Of a stretch of DNA of 64,000 bases, positions 11,163-22,897 are shown piece by piece. Below the pieces are notes generated by a model. It saw nothing but the letters and a program-made list of their open reading frames with translations, had not been told where the DNA came from and did not search any database. The position numbers were made by a program, and so were the translations under genes. Source of the stretch: Phyto melanocephala (taxonomy: Eukaryota; Arthropoda; Insecta; Diptera; Rhinophoridae); NCBI GenBank assembly GCA_941918925.1, contig OW799234.1, positions 46,654,412 through 46,718,411 of the forward strand. Direction: 5' to 3'. How positions within the stretch are numbered: the first letter of the stretch is position 1; each line of letters starts with the position of its first letter.

Positions 11163-13496
11163 TTAATATAAAATACAATCTTTACAAAGAATTTATACAT
11201 TATAGTTTCATGCTTGTTTATATGTTTGCAAAATTTAAGCGGATTTGAGTGTAATTTATAATGTTTGCCATTTTGTTCTGTTTTTAGCAGATTACAACAT
11301 TGTTTCACATCAAACAAAATTGTTAGTTTAATCCCTTAAATTCTTAAAAATTCGAAATTGAGACAAAAGAGCAAAAAAATTAATATGAGTGCATATAAGT
11401 ATTTGCTAATCTCAAGTGTATCATTAGGTAGACAAGGGTTTAAAATATTTGACCAAATTATTATTAATTTTCTTTCTTTTCTTGTTGTTATAAAGTAAAA
11501 TCACACATTTCATTGTGCTACCAAAAAAGTGTCCCTTTTTAAAGGACTCTCTCTATGATTTATTTGCTTTGATATTCACTTATCTTTGTTCCAGCTCAGC
11601 ATGTGTCCTTTTGTACAAAATTTTATTATAAAGTATATTGTGTTCTTAAACATTTTGTTATTGTTATTTTTATTATTATTATTATTACAGCTACTTAGTG
11701 TCATGATGTGTGATGATTACTGTGACTGTGTTCCCTAGTCCATTTGTCTGTTTGTTCTTTTACAATCAGCATTAGTAAAAAAAATTTCTAATAATTCGTT
11801 TATGTAAAAAAGGTATTGAGTTTATGGTAAATTAATAATTTAAACTGAAATTAAATATATTTATTCAAGTCATTGTAAAAATTTTTTAAATTTTTTTGTA
11901 AGATGTTTCAGCGTTATGGCAAAAACTTTTTAACACTCTCAACGAGTTCTTTTGCTTATATTGTTGTTTATTTTCGACTGTTTTATAATTTGCTGCAATT
12001 TATTTTCAACAACCAAAATTTAATAGCTTCTCCAAAAAAGAAGTAAAATGATTTATCGTTTGAATTACGGATAATTGTGGTAATCATACCAAACAAATGC
12101 TGATACGTGAAATAAAAGCAACAACTGAAAAAGAATTTTTGTTGTTTTTTTGGTAAAATATTAAGAAGATTTTGGTTTAAAAAAATATTTATTTTTGAGG
12201 TTTAATAAAATAGTTTTGAAAAATTTCCACTAAAGAATCATAAAAAAACATTAAATTTTTCGAAATATTGGAAGCATAATAGATATTGCGGTGGAATGCT
12301 TAAATCAGTAGCGCCCTGAATAGTTTACAAATACGTAAAAATTGGCTTGTTTAAAATAATTCCAGATGGATCTTGGTGATAAAAGGTCTTTCTATGAGAA
12401 ACTGTTACAATTGTATTTTGTTTATTTTACAAGAACCTATCTACTTTAGCAGATTTTTATTGTATCATGAGTCTTATAGGATAAGAGTACATATGGAATA
12501 GCTCATGATTAAATATTCTTTCACGCTTTTGCTGGGAAAATTCTTTTCTCGACATTAGCGATGATTTGCACAAAAATTGCATAATTTGTTGAATCTCTTA
12601 ATAAATAAATTGTGAGGTTTTTGGCGTAGACTAATGCACTTAAATAATGATAAAAGAAAAAATTCAGAGGAATTAAATTACACGATCTATTTAAAAGCCA
12701 ATTCTGATTGCTTCAACGACGGAGTACAGGAGAATACAATGTCATATGCTTTAACTGGCTGTATGGCGAAACCACATGGTGAAACCACATGTCGTGAAAT
12801 AAATTACATTTAGTTTTGATGGAAAGTGCTGTGATATAGAGTTGCATTATTAAAACATCAGCATACACGAATCCTTGTAGCCTTAAAAAAACAATTCTGA
12901 TATTAAAAGAAATAAAAACTTTTAATAAACATAATCAAATCCTACCTTCCAAAAGACATGATGAAATGTATTCGCGCCTGAGAACCAGTAACAAGTTAAA
13001 AGTAATGAATTAAAAGGAATAAATTGCGCAATCGCAGTTTCTATAATTTACAGATGTTTTTGACTACTGAAATAAAGACCTTCGCCTCATAAAGTTATTT
13101 AATCGAATACCAAGTAGGATCTTTAGTGAAGTCAAAATGGCGTCATGGGAAAATGTGATATATGTTCTTCATAATTCATTCTTTATCGCTAAGGATCTTA
13201 ACGATTTTGCCATAAAATATATCTTTTTTTGTATGAGAGATACCACGCCCCCGCTGTTGATATTTTCTTATTATTAGAATGAGTTATACGATTTTTATTA
13301 AAATTTTAAATACCAGCATTGAAAACTCAAACATTTATTACTCCTGAAAGAAATCATTGAATGAGTTTTTTGTATGCGGAAGTTTCACTACCTGTTTTCC
13401 GATCGTATCGATCTTTAGTTGAAACAATACAAAAACAAATAAAACACACAAAATTTAAAGATTTTAGGTTTAATTTTGTTCATAAAATACATTCTT
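11162..13496. other. No gene seen
   Basis: AT-rich. It has an ATT microsatellite at about 11667-11687 and a local duplication of GAAACCACATG near 12770-12795. I see no coding similarity. Confidence 0.45.
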
Positions 13497-14585
13497 ATAT
13501 CCGCCACTTCATTTTGTCATTCCGTTTATAACACATCAAAATATCCATTTAAGACAGCATAAAGTATATATTTTCTGAGATAGGGTTTCATCTAGCTATG
13601 TCCGTCCATCTGTCTGTTGAAACCACGACAGAGGTCGGACCAAAAAAGATAGGGGCTTAAATTTTATGTGGTATTTAAAATGGTCTATTGGGAAGAGAGT
13701 TATAGTTCGTATTGCAAAAGTAGGTAAAAAACCATGTCCTTCCAGCATCGAATAAAATGCAATTGTGTCCAAACGTATTAACGTAGAGCCATGAAATTTC
13801 GAATGTATTGCCTGAGGAAAAAATATTTTACCTTCAAAACTGCTTAAATATATGAATTAGGAAAGAAGTTATAGATTAAAATGTACAAAAATGCATACCG
13901 CGCAGTGTATTTTGCGGTATATTGAAAATTTAAAACGCAATAAAAATGACAAAATTAGATGTACGATTCAGAAATTTGTTCTGACGGAAAATAAATGTGG
14001 CACGCCCACTTTTACGCCCACCTCCTATATAACACTTTATCTTAGATTTTATAATTTCTCTACGAACGTAGATTTTGGAAGAATAAATAAATTAAATATC
14101 TGAATTGAATTTATTAGCAGAAACATCTTTGAGACGCCTAGTATAATACTCACTTTTCACGTAATCTACTGTTAATGAAATTCAAAAAATTTTAAAATGA
14201 CAAAGTTAAAAATATGATGATGCAATTTCGTACATATAGCTTTCTAGTGAATGTCATTGTTATGTCAGTAAATGTAGGTGACACGCCCACTTTAACGCCT
14301 ACCTCCCATATAACGTCTTATTTTAAATTCATATTATTTCTCTATGGACAAAGTTTTTGGAAGAATAAAGGACTATATTGAAATATCTAAGTTGTATTTA
14401 ATAGCAGAAAATTTATTGACACGCCTACTTTCATTGAAAGACTAAATTTACGAAAATATTTGAATAACATATCAAAGTAATACAAAGAAAAAGATACATA
14501 TTTAAGTATGAAGATTACAGGTAATAACAAAATAATAATTGTTTTGCTATAAAATTACATCAAATTTGTGGTGGGTATAAAAGAT
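13497..14585 (+). repeat. Family A element, copy A4 (short, 3' end eroded)
   Basis: The head resembles A5 (TATATCCGCCACT, then TCATTTTGTCATTCCG) and the body is collinear with A1, with two internal repeat units (CCACGCCCAC near 13998 and 14280). It stops at GGTGGGTATAAAAGATT (14570-14585), just before the terminal hairpin. It lacks the mariner-type insert found in A1 and A2. Around 14481 the sequence AAAGTAATACAAAG gives the unoccupied TA site. Confidence 0.7.
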
Positions 14586-15778
14586 TATATGGTGTTTTAT
14601 ATTGAAAGTGCCACGCTCATAATTTATTTTCAGCTAATATTAAAGCTCAGCTATGTTAATTGTTTTCAAATACTCGACACGAATTTTGAAGACTTTAGAT
14701 ATTACACTACTCTGGAAATGCGGTAAAACCTGTTGATTTTGTATGGGGATTGGGTGCGGCAGCCATTCTTGAGCTTCATATTTTCTTTAAAAAATTAGAT
14801 AAATCGGTCCAGTCATTCTCGGATTGTACATAAATTAAAAAAGTGGCCGTTGTCAATTTTTCTCTCCATTAAAATCTAGATTGAATTCTGACAAACATGA
14901 GTTCTGACAGTTCTGATTACCAATGTACGCCATTTGATTCTTATTTTATAGATGAACTAAATTAAATAAACAGAACTATAAGGATAAGAAACAAACTTAA
15001 GTGGACTTTATTTCTAATTTAAGGTGGTGCACTTTTGTTCTCTATAACAATTTCTCTTCATCATATACATATTCAACTATTTTCTACAATTTTCTTTAAA
15101 AAACTTCTATACATTCCTCGAAGTGTCTGTATCTGAAAATATTTTATGTTGAATTTTTTTGCTTTTCCATTGTTAATGCAATGAAAATTGTGTATAATTA
15201 GTGCTTAATGTGTGTTGCATAAATTAAATTTTATGTTAATTTAGCACAAAGCAGATTTTCTGAAGAAAAGTTCTTTCATTATTGAAACAGTCATGCAATC
15301 GTTGCTTTAGTGCATTTTCAATTTCTAAACCAGAATAAAGTTTTTAATATGAAATTGTAGCACCTTTGTTAAAACAACAGCAATAGGTTTTTTAAAAATT
15401 ATATTAAGAGAAAATTGAGAGAGAAGTGGAAATAATATCAAAAAAACCATTACAATAAATAATTTCAAGTTAAAACATATGAATTGCCCTATTTAAAATA
15501 GCGAAAAAAAAATCAAGTTAAAGTGGTTGAAGGTGACCAGAGGTTGTGTTTTAATAACAAAAAAAACAAGATAAAGTTATAATATTTAATTATTTGGCAT
15601 AGAATAATAGATAAAAATAAATTTATTAATATTTTATTTTTCATATATGAAAACCATTGTTAAACTGTCCTTAATATTGAGCAATACAAAACCGGTGTTT
15701 AATGTTCGCAACACAAGAGACATATACACAATTTCAATACGTTTAAGCTTACTATCTTATTATTTTCAAATAAGAGTA
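14586..15778. other. No gene seen
   Basis: AT-rich. The stretch near 14790-14830 (AAATCGGTCCAGTCATTCTC) resembles wording typical of helentron-like repeats, but no ends are visible. Confidence 0.4.
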
Positions 15779-16423
15779 CACTCAGGTCTTTTTTTATGCG
15801 GTATTTTTTTATGCGAATTTGAGTTTATGCGGTTTTTAAATATTCAAATTTTTTTTTTATATAAAAATAATATTTAGATAATTGATAACACTGGTATGTA
15901 GTTTTTGAAGAAAATGCCAAGTAGAACATACATAGCAAAATCAGCAAATAAAGCTAGTGGATTTAAAGCTTGTAAGGAAAGGATAACCTTTTTATTGTGC
16001 TGCAATGCGTCTGGACATAAAATATTGAAACCGCTTGTAATTAATCCATTTCCGCTAAATAAGAGATACAGACAATTCCTAAGCGATTTTGCTTAATCTT
16101 ATTTCTCAGGAGAACTAAAAACTGTTTAAATGCTATTTTTATCCCTTTTTAATATTTTATTTTGATTTACTTTATAAACCTTAATATGAATTATTTATTT
16201 TTTTTTTAGTTTTACCTAAATAAAATATTTTTTTCACATAAAATGGAATTTATGAGACTGTTTTGTTTTAATTAAATTAAAAGCAAAACTTTTTTTTTTA
16301 TGCGAATTTGGTACATTTTTAATACTTTGATTTCAATTTATGCGATTTTTTTAAATTTCGGAACGTATCCCTAGTTTTTGTATGGAGCTAGAGTCTTTTT
16401 TTATCAGATGTGTGACCTGAGTG
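15779..16423 (+). mobile_element. Pogo/Tigger-type deletion derivative
   Basis: The inverted termini CACTCAGGTC (15779-15788) and GACCTGAGTG (16414-16423) are perfect over 10 bp and are flanked by TA on both sides. TTTATGCG recurs in subterminal positions at both ends. The 645-bp element contains a fragment of a pogo-type DDE transposase. TA target, short termini and transposase type agree. Confidence 0.8.
15905..16096 (+). pseudogene. Fragment of a pogo/Tigger DDE transposase
   Basis: The 63-residue open frame contains MPSRTYIAKSANKASGFKAC followed by KERITFLLCCNASG and KILKPLVI. This corresponds to the stretch just after the first catalytic DE of Tigger/jerky-like transposases, whose family pattern is RTY...GFK--K-R-T-LL--N--G--KLKPL-I. 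The catalytic DET motif and everything upstream are absent, since the element terminus is only about 125 bp away. The remainder after NPFP is off-pattern and ends in TAA. It is non-functional. Confidence 0.7.
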
Positions 16424-17194
16424 TACTTACAATTAGTAGTGCAAATGAGTGCAAAAGAAAGCTGTTTTATCCAAACACAATAGCATTATGTACACAATTT
16501 ACTCATTTGCGCTAATAAAATGTATTTTCTCAGAAGCTGTTTTAGACATTTCGGCCACCAATAACTTTATGTAAAAGACAATCAATAGTATATTTCTTGT
16601 ATGAAAAATAAAAAATATAAGCAAAATAAAATTAAGTAACGAAATTTTAGTGATAAATGTTTTTAGATTTGCTCAATTTTGCGTAATTTATCATGGAAAT
16701 TTAAAAGAATGTGCCCAGACAATGGATTCAGTGCGAAAAATATCACTCTTGAATCGCTTACTTAGTGCTTATGTGCTTGCCAGAGCGCTTCTAGAAGAAA
16801 TGATTTTTATATGCCATGTCCCACGTTGTAGGTCTCTTTCTTGAATTCTTACTTCATTTCTACGAGGAACAGCCTAGTTATGCCTTCTCCTTACGCACTG
16901 CTTAAAAAGGGTAGCAGCCCGCAAGGCAGAAATAAAAAAATACTACTAAAATAAACTTATCTTCTTTTTTCTAGCGCTGAAATAATGGGCAGTACAGAAT
17001 ACATAATTCGTTGTGCTTTCGTATGCAAACAATTTAAAACATTTCCGTAGATGCAATACTGTAAGGGAATGAAGTCTGCACTGCTAACAAAATTCGAAAA
17101 ACATTTTGGTGGGAATGCAAGTGTAACACAAACGCAACCCTTAATGGCATAAGGTGTCGTGGGTTGTATAACTATCATCTTGTTATACGTTTAT
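16424..17194. other. No gene seen
   Basis: Includes an imperfect inverted pair GCAAATGAGTGC / ACTCATTTGCGC at about 16442 and 16501. The 73-residue minus-strand open frame at 16957-17178 shows no known domain. Confidence 0.4.
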
Positions 17195-18165
17195 TTTGGG
17201 ATTGGAGACAACAAATAAATAATTTTCATCGAAAATGGCTTTCTTGCGTTTCAAAATAATCTCCATAAAAATCAGTATATGTATGCAAACGCGTAAACCA
17301 ATTTTCGAACACCTTTTCTATTCCAATTGGATGCTTCCAAAACATAAATGTTTTAACGCACCAACCGTTTTACCTAGTGTCGAAAAACGTTGACCTTGAA
17401 ATTTGCTTCTCTACTCGTAAATAAAAGGAAGTAATTGGATATTAATTCTCATTAAGTCGATGTTTTGAGTGCTCAAAAAGTCTCTTGTCTGAGCGAGCTC
17501 GTATTATCGTGGTAGAAAATGATTTGTATTTGGCGGTTAATTTATCTTATTTCTCCAAAAAATTCTTGCAAACAAAAAGTTGTATACTATCCAGAAGTCA
17601 CCGTTCCACGTTGCACCAATGGTACGATTGAGATGGGTCCTGCCTTGTTTTTAAACAGGCGACCGTTTGCTTAAAAGTGTTTCGAACCCAAATAACCTTT
17701 GCAAGGTTGTGCATATCTTGGAAGGCCCATACAGTCAACTGTTGTGTTCTTTCGGGCTCATACATGTAGTTCAATTCATCACCTATAAGGATGATCTTAT
17801 ATATGTTTTAAATTACTGTAATCGTATTTGTTTATTTGCATTTATTACGTCCAAGTGACACCAGCCTTTTTGCAGTGCTTGTCACATTGATTTGTGGAAT
17901 CCAACGCGAACAAATCTTCTTTTAAGAATATTGAATCAATACTAGTTCCATAATATTAAAGGTTGCCTCAATCTCACAGGCAGTTATCAATGTTTTTGCG
18001 CACAGCATGAACATTTTTTCGGAACAACAACCGATTTTGGACGACTTCACGAAACTACGTCCACGATAAAATTCAGTAAACCATCGACAAACTCATTGGT
18101 CCTTGATGGTACTTCATTGCTAAAAATCAAATTAAGTTTATCGTTTTTAACAGCTCAAGCACAAA
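17195..18165 (-). pseudogene. Decayed mariner transposase (DD34D type)
   Basis: Read on the minus strand in several frames, most of a mariner transposase can be followed from 18160 to 17195. It starts with SMVY-ILSW in the HTH/linker region, then a RWIPQ piece matching the linker and GDELNYMYEPERTQQLTVWA, the first catalytic D region (family GDEKW...YDPE). Next come AGPISIVPLVQRGTVTSG, then a YHDNTSSLRQETF block (family HDNAS-H, second D) and NWFTRLHTYTDFYGDYFETQ at the C-terminus. At least five stops or frame changes occur, and the SPDLAPND block is largely lost. Termini were not identified. It is a long-dead copy. Confidence 0.75.
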
Positions 18166-19505
18166 ATTAATAATACAAAGAGTTTTTAAGTATCACAATG
18201 ATATTTGATTTCACAAATTCACTAGGCCAATATTTCTGCCAGGTTCCATTTGGTCACTCCTTCGTCATGTTTGTTTTTTTTTTTTTATAAAAACAAAAAG
18301 TATAATAATAAACAAAATGTTACTGTCAGTATTTTAGTTGCAACTTTTGTCTTCTTTTCATTATGTGAACCTTTATGGCCATTCTGGGTTTAAGAATAAA
18401 AAATAAAACAACAGAAACAACGCAACGTAACAACGTCATCATCCAAGGTATCATAAGCCAGTTACATTTTTGCTTGAAGCTTTTTTAAGTTTTTTCTCTC
18501 CGACATATTTTTTTCAGGTTTCAGAATTGTTTAGTATTTTATTTTGTTGCATTAATATATTTTAGCTTTTGTAGTTATTGCTGCTATTTTGTTGCATTAT
18601 TCATAAACGATGATAAAAGAGCAAGGCTGTTGCTAACATCTGTATGTTTGTGTGTACATATACAACTACATAGAAGTAGAAAATGTGGTTAACCTACAAC
18701 TCGTCATCGAAAATTGCCTTCAAGGCGCCAAATCAAAATGTTTAAACAAAAGCTTAACTTAAGAGCTTATTCACTTACTTACATGTACTACATACACATA
18801 TACTTAAGCCGGTTTGTATTTTAAATATTATTTTCTAGCTGTTTTTTTTCTTCTGTTAATAATGCATATGTTGCAGTTTACAATTTTTCATGCTTTCAAG
18901 TACAAGTTGCTGAGCATCATAAGTAAATAAAAAACCTCCCGACTGATGCTACAAAAAACTGATTAGGAATATTGTGAGTGATACCGAAAATAGAATACGA
19001 GTAGTTAATGTGACAAACATGAAATTCTAAAAATGTGCAAAAATAAGTACAATAATAATAATAATAATAATAATATAATATAACATTTTTGTCGCAATTA
19101 AAAGGCACTAAATAAAATACATTCATTTTCTACTACTTATTACTGTGGTAAAAGTTTTATTGCAAAAAGCTAGAATACACTGATACCCCAAAGTCAATAA
19201 ATCTATTTTGTTTCATAAAATCGTTCAAAATCGAATTCTCGAAGCTGTGTCTCTGTGTGCAACCATGGCGCGCAGCTAAACTTTTAATTGTAGAATAACA
19301 GAGATTGAACGGACTTTTAAATAAAAAATAAATTCATTAATAAAAAGTGATCCATTTAGGAGTTTAATAATTTTAAATTAAATACTTTAAGTATAATGTA
19401 ATGTAGAAGTCTTCATTAAGACAAAAATTCTCTGAGACTTAGTTTTGAATTTTATCTTATTCAATTTTGACCACGACTAATAATTTAGTCCGTAGATTTG
19501 TATTG
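18166..19505. other. No gene seen; AAT microsatellite
   Basis: AT-rich, with an (AAT)n run at about 19051-19083. The small minus-strand open frame over it is an artefact of the repeat. Confidence 0.5.
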
Positions 19506-20060
19506 TTATACCCTTCACCTGTGGTGCACATGGGTATATATAGGTTTGTCATCCCGTGTTAAATTTCTACAATTTTCATTTCCGACCCCATAAAGTATAT
19601 ATTTTCTGAAAGCTTATGAATAGGGCAGTCGATAAAGCGCTGTCAGTCTGTCCGCGTGTATGTTGAAAGCAACTTTTTGAAGCCCCCCGACATCGGCTGG
19701 ACCGGGGTGAGGTACTAAAATATCAGAAATATTGTGGTATAGATCGGTATTGAAAATCAGAAACATCGGTACATAAACAACTAAGATATGAACAAACCAC
19801 GGCCACCTCGTTTTTTTTAAATACAAAAAGGACATACAACAAACATCAACAACATACATACTTAAAACCCAGCGGAGCCAAAAAAAAATTATTTGTTTTT
19901 TATTTAATATATTATACATAATTTTATTATTTTTTTCAATTTTTTTTATATGTTCATTTTTCTTTTATTTTTTTTTTATTTTATTTTATATTTATTATTT
20001 ATATTATTATTATTATTTTTTTAATTTTTTTATTTTTCTTAAGCATACATACGTAAATTT
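19506..20060 (+). repeat. Family B helentron-like element, copy B1
   Basis: The head is TTATACCCTTCACC, then TGTGG and the complementary GGGTATATATAG, giving a 5' palindrome. The body matches B4 and B6 (TTTGTCAT-CCGTG, TTCATTTCCGACC, CCATAAAGTATATATTTTCT), down to an eroded CCCAGCGGAGCC near 19866 and an A/T-rich tail. No 3' hairpin is visible, so it is 3'-truncated. Confidence 0.7.
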
Positions 20061-20136
20061 AGAATTTTACAATGGGATGTAAATGGGATGATACTGTGAA
20101 TTACGCTTATAATTTTAGCTGGCTACTTCTGAATCA

Positions 20137-20175
20137 TAGCTCAGTTATCAGCAAGAGCACTGTATTCGACTGAGA
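20137..20175 (+). other. tRNA 5'-half-like segment (A-box like)
   Basis: TAGCTCAGTTATCAGCAAGA, then GCACTGTATTCGACTGAGA, resembles the D-arm and anticodon-arm half of an elongator tRNA (family pattern TAGCTCAGT-GGTAGAGC). No T-arm or acceptor pairing follows, so it is not a tRNA gene. It may be a relic incorporated into a repeat, since a T-arm-like segment occurs in family B copies B4 and B6. Confidence 0.35.
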
Positions 20176-20254
20176 TGCACCTAATTAGTGCCATCATGTT
20201 ATGTCCATAGCTGAGAAGTGGTGCATTTGTGCCATAAACTTTTTTAGGAAATCT

Positions 20255-20522
20255 TAAATCTGAACTTTTAATTGACATTTTTTTACGATATCTTCGTCGG
20301 TATGAGCCACTGAATCCATTATTTTTAAAAATGTTGCTAAATGTTCATATTATATAACAAACGTTGCAAGAAGTTTCATAGAATCTGCTAAATCTGACAA
20401 TTCAATCGCCCTCTGACGGACAGACAGTTTTAGCTAAATCGGTTTCTCTATCTATAACGATTCAGAATATATATGTATACTTTATAGGGTCGAATTTTAC
20501 GCTCTCGTGTGTGAAGGGTATA
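20255..20522 (-). repeat. Family B-like head, reverse orientation
   Basis: On the minus strand from 20522 it reads TATACCCTTCACACA, then GACCCTATAAAGTATACA and CTGTCTGTCCGTC. This is the order of family B/C heads. It faces B1 tail-to-tail, and only the 5' third is recognisable. Confidence 0.6.
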
Positions 20523-22615
20523 AAAACCAGAGGTTCAATATCACACGATATAAGAGAACAGTTTACAGTATTTCTCAAGTTATTGTTTTGCTGGCATTCA
20601 ATTATATTGTCGGCATGAAATTTGTTTTAAATATTTCTTAAATGTTAAATTTGATTTAAGAGTAGAAAATTTTGTTATCAAAAAAGTTTTAACTCGTTAC
20701 TTTTGCATCAAATTTATAACAGATATTTTTTTAGTTCTTAGTTCTTTAGTTTTTAGTTCTTTCTCTCTTACTAACACAACCACGATTTTAGATATCTGCT
20801 ATTATGGTACACATAATTCGCACAAGGCCAACCTCCTAAATTTTAACTCGGCTGCGCAACGGACAAGCCGGACTTAGAGCTCATCTCTCTTGTATCGATC
20901 ATGTCAACAGCCTTCGTAAGCTTAATTTTTTCCTTGCCTATTTATATAAAGATATTTAAGTTTTTAGCAATTATCCTTCGATTGCAGAAATTTCTTAAAA
21001 TTGTTTTAAATTCAACAAAATACAAAGAGTTCCAACATTGCAATAATCAAATTTGGGCTTTTAAAATTGACAAAATTTCTATCCTATTAAGATGTTCAAA
21101 CAAAGTGATATTTGCCGCCTTTAACTTTAATAAGCTTTGGGCATTGGAATTATGTAGTTTTTTCTTTCTTTCAGCATGTAAGCACAGCCGTCATGGTTCG
21201 CTTAAATCTTGTATATATTAATTTGTTTATGTTATTCTGTGCCAAGTTTTGTACGAAGATTTCAAGAATATTGATGATGCGCCAGTTTACCAGCTCTTTA
21301 AAGATTTCATTTGATGTCTACGTTTCGTTTCTTTGCAATGAAGCTGATGATGATGACGTTGATGAAGCACAGCAAACAGCGATTATCTTAATGCAAAGCG
21401 AATGAAATGCATACATACGAATATATACTTAGACGTGGCGGAAAAAAATAACAAAATCAACATGAAAATTGATTGATTTGCTCTCAGGTCCTCTACAGTC
21501 AGCACACCAAGTGCCACAATATTTCGTCATACATACATAAGTAGATCTTTTAAACTACATCAGCATTTAACATCGAAACAAGTTTATATTTTTCGTTGAA
21601 ATTCTTAAAGACTGTGAGGTTTAAAGCTTAAATTTAAAAATCACTGACTTAATCAATGAATTCTTTTGAATTTTCGTTTTAAACCAATATTTGTAAGCTA
21701 AACATGAAGGTGCATATGTAGTTTGGAATGGCTGTGAGCGTGTAGTTGAGTGTTTAAACAATTTTTAATTAAAAGTAGTTTATTTCGATTAAAACTTTGC
21801 GAAAGTAATACAATTCATATTATCAGGCTATAAGGCTGGTTTTTGGTGTCGGTGATATTGTTTTAATTTGAAAAATTATTAGCGGCTTTACTTAAAACCA
21901 AGTTTTTTATCTTTTTGTTATTAATAATAACAATTTTAATTTACGATGCGTTGTATATCTATAATTTAAAAATTTTTTAAATACTTTTTAATACGTTAAC
22001 GTCTGCAGCGTTTGTATTTATTTAAAATGTTGCAAGATTTTTTTATGATTTTTTATTTTGTTTGTTCTTTTCTTATGTGTGTGAGTTATTAAGTATGTGT
22101 TTTAGCTGCACGTTTTTATTTCAGTGCTTGGTGCTAGTAAATTTTTTTATGATCTTAGACTTTGTTTTGTTTTCAGGCCAAAGGATTGCCAATACCTTAA
22201 ATCCTACATAAAACAAGACTTTTGTTAAATATCGGATTTTAAACTCCGAAAATCTGTTTTTGGGTAAATTTTCCTTCCGCTCAATACAAAATATGTCTAC
22301 TTTGCTTTTTCTAACAAAAAAAATTTAATAAAGAAAGACTGGCAGTTAGTAGTATGATATATTTAGATCCAACACATATTCACAATTCACATTCAATTGT
22401 AGAAGTTGTATGTCGTAGTAACTATACACATTTTGTTGGTAATTTCTCTATTAATATTTTACACAATACAACAATAATTTAATATATGTTTAAATAATGT
22501 CCTTTACATTAATCACAGCTAAAGAAAAAGTACCATAGCTTTATTTCTTCTATATATAGAAACAATTTTTTTTAAAGCTTATGCCTCTTACGACAGGTTG
22601 CGAATTAGGCAATAC
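20523..22615. other. No gene seen
   Basis: AT-rich. Open frames at 20901-21221 and 21112-21405 lack known domains, and a CTTTCTTTCAG acceptor-like site near 21170 has no partner. GATGATGATGACG at about 21345 is a short triplet run. Confidence 0.4.
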
Positions 22616-22619
22616 TTTA

Positions 22620-22650
<31 letters not shown>
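22616..22650 (-). repeat. LINE 3' terminal TAAA/TAA tail
   Basis: On the minus strand the LINE ends in repeated TAAA then TAA units. This is a simple-repeat tail of the kind seen on some insect LINEs in place of poly(A), and it marks the 3' end of the insertion. Confidence 0.65.
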
Positions 22651-22897
22651 TGTATTCCCATACAACAAGACTTAAAGTCTTATAATTATAGTACAGGATG
22701 AGTAATTGAACAAGATAAGTTATTACAATATTATTAAAAAAAAAATGAGAAAACATTTTTGAATGGAAAAAATCTAACGAATTATACATTTTAAAGCATG
22801 AAAATAAAATAAAATAAACATACATGTATAAAAAAGAATATTAAAAATACAATCATTAAAAATAAAAGTAGAATTTTTATTATTGAAATACTCATTA

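Noticed and set aside
20137..20175. tRNA gene
   Set aside because: Only half of a tRNA-like fold is present, with no acceptor or T-arm pairing downstream.
20901..21405. Two overlapping plus-strand open frames with an acceptor-like CTTTCTTTCAG
   Set aside because: There is no recognisable domain, no matching donor and strong A/T-driven composition.
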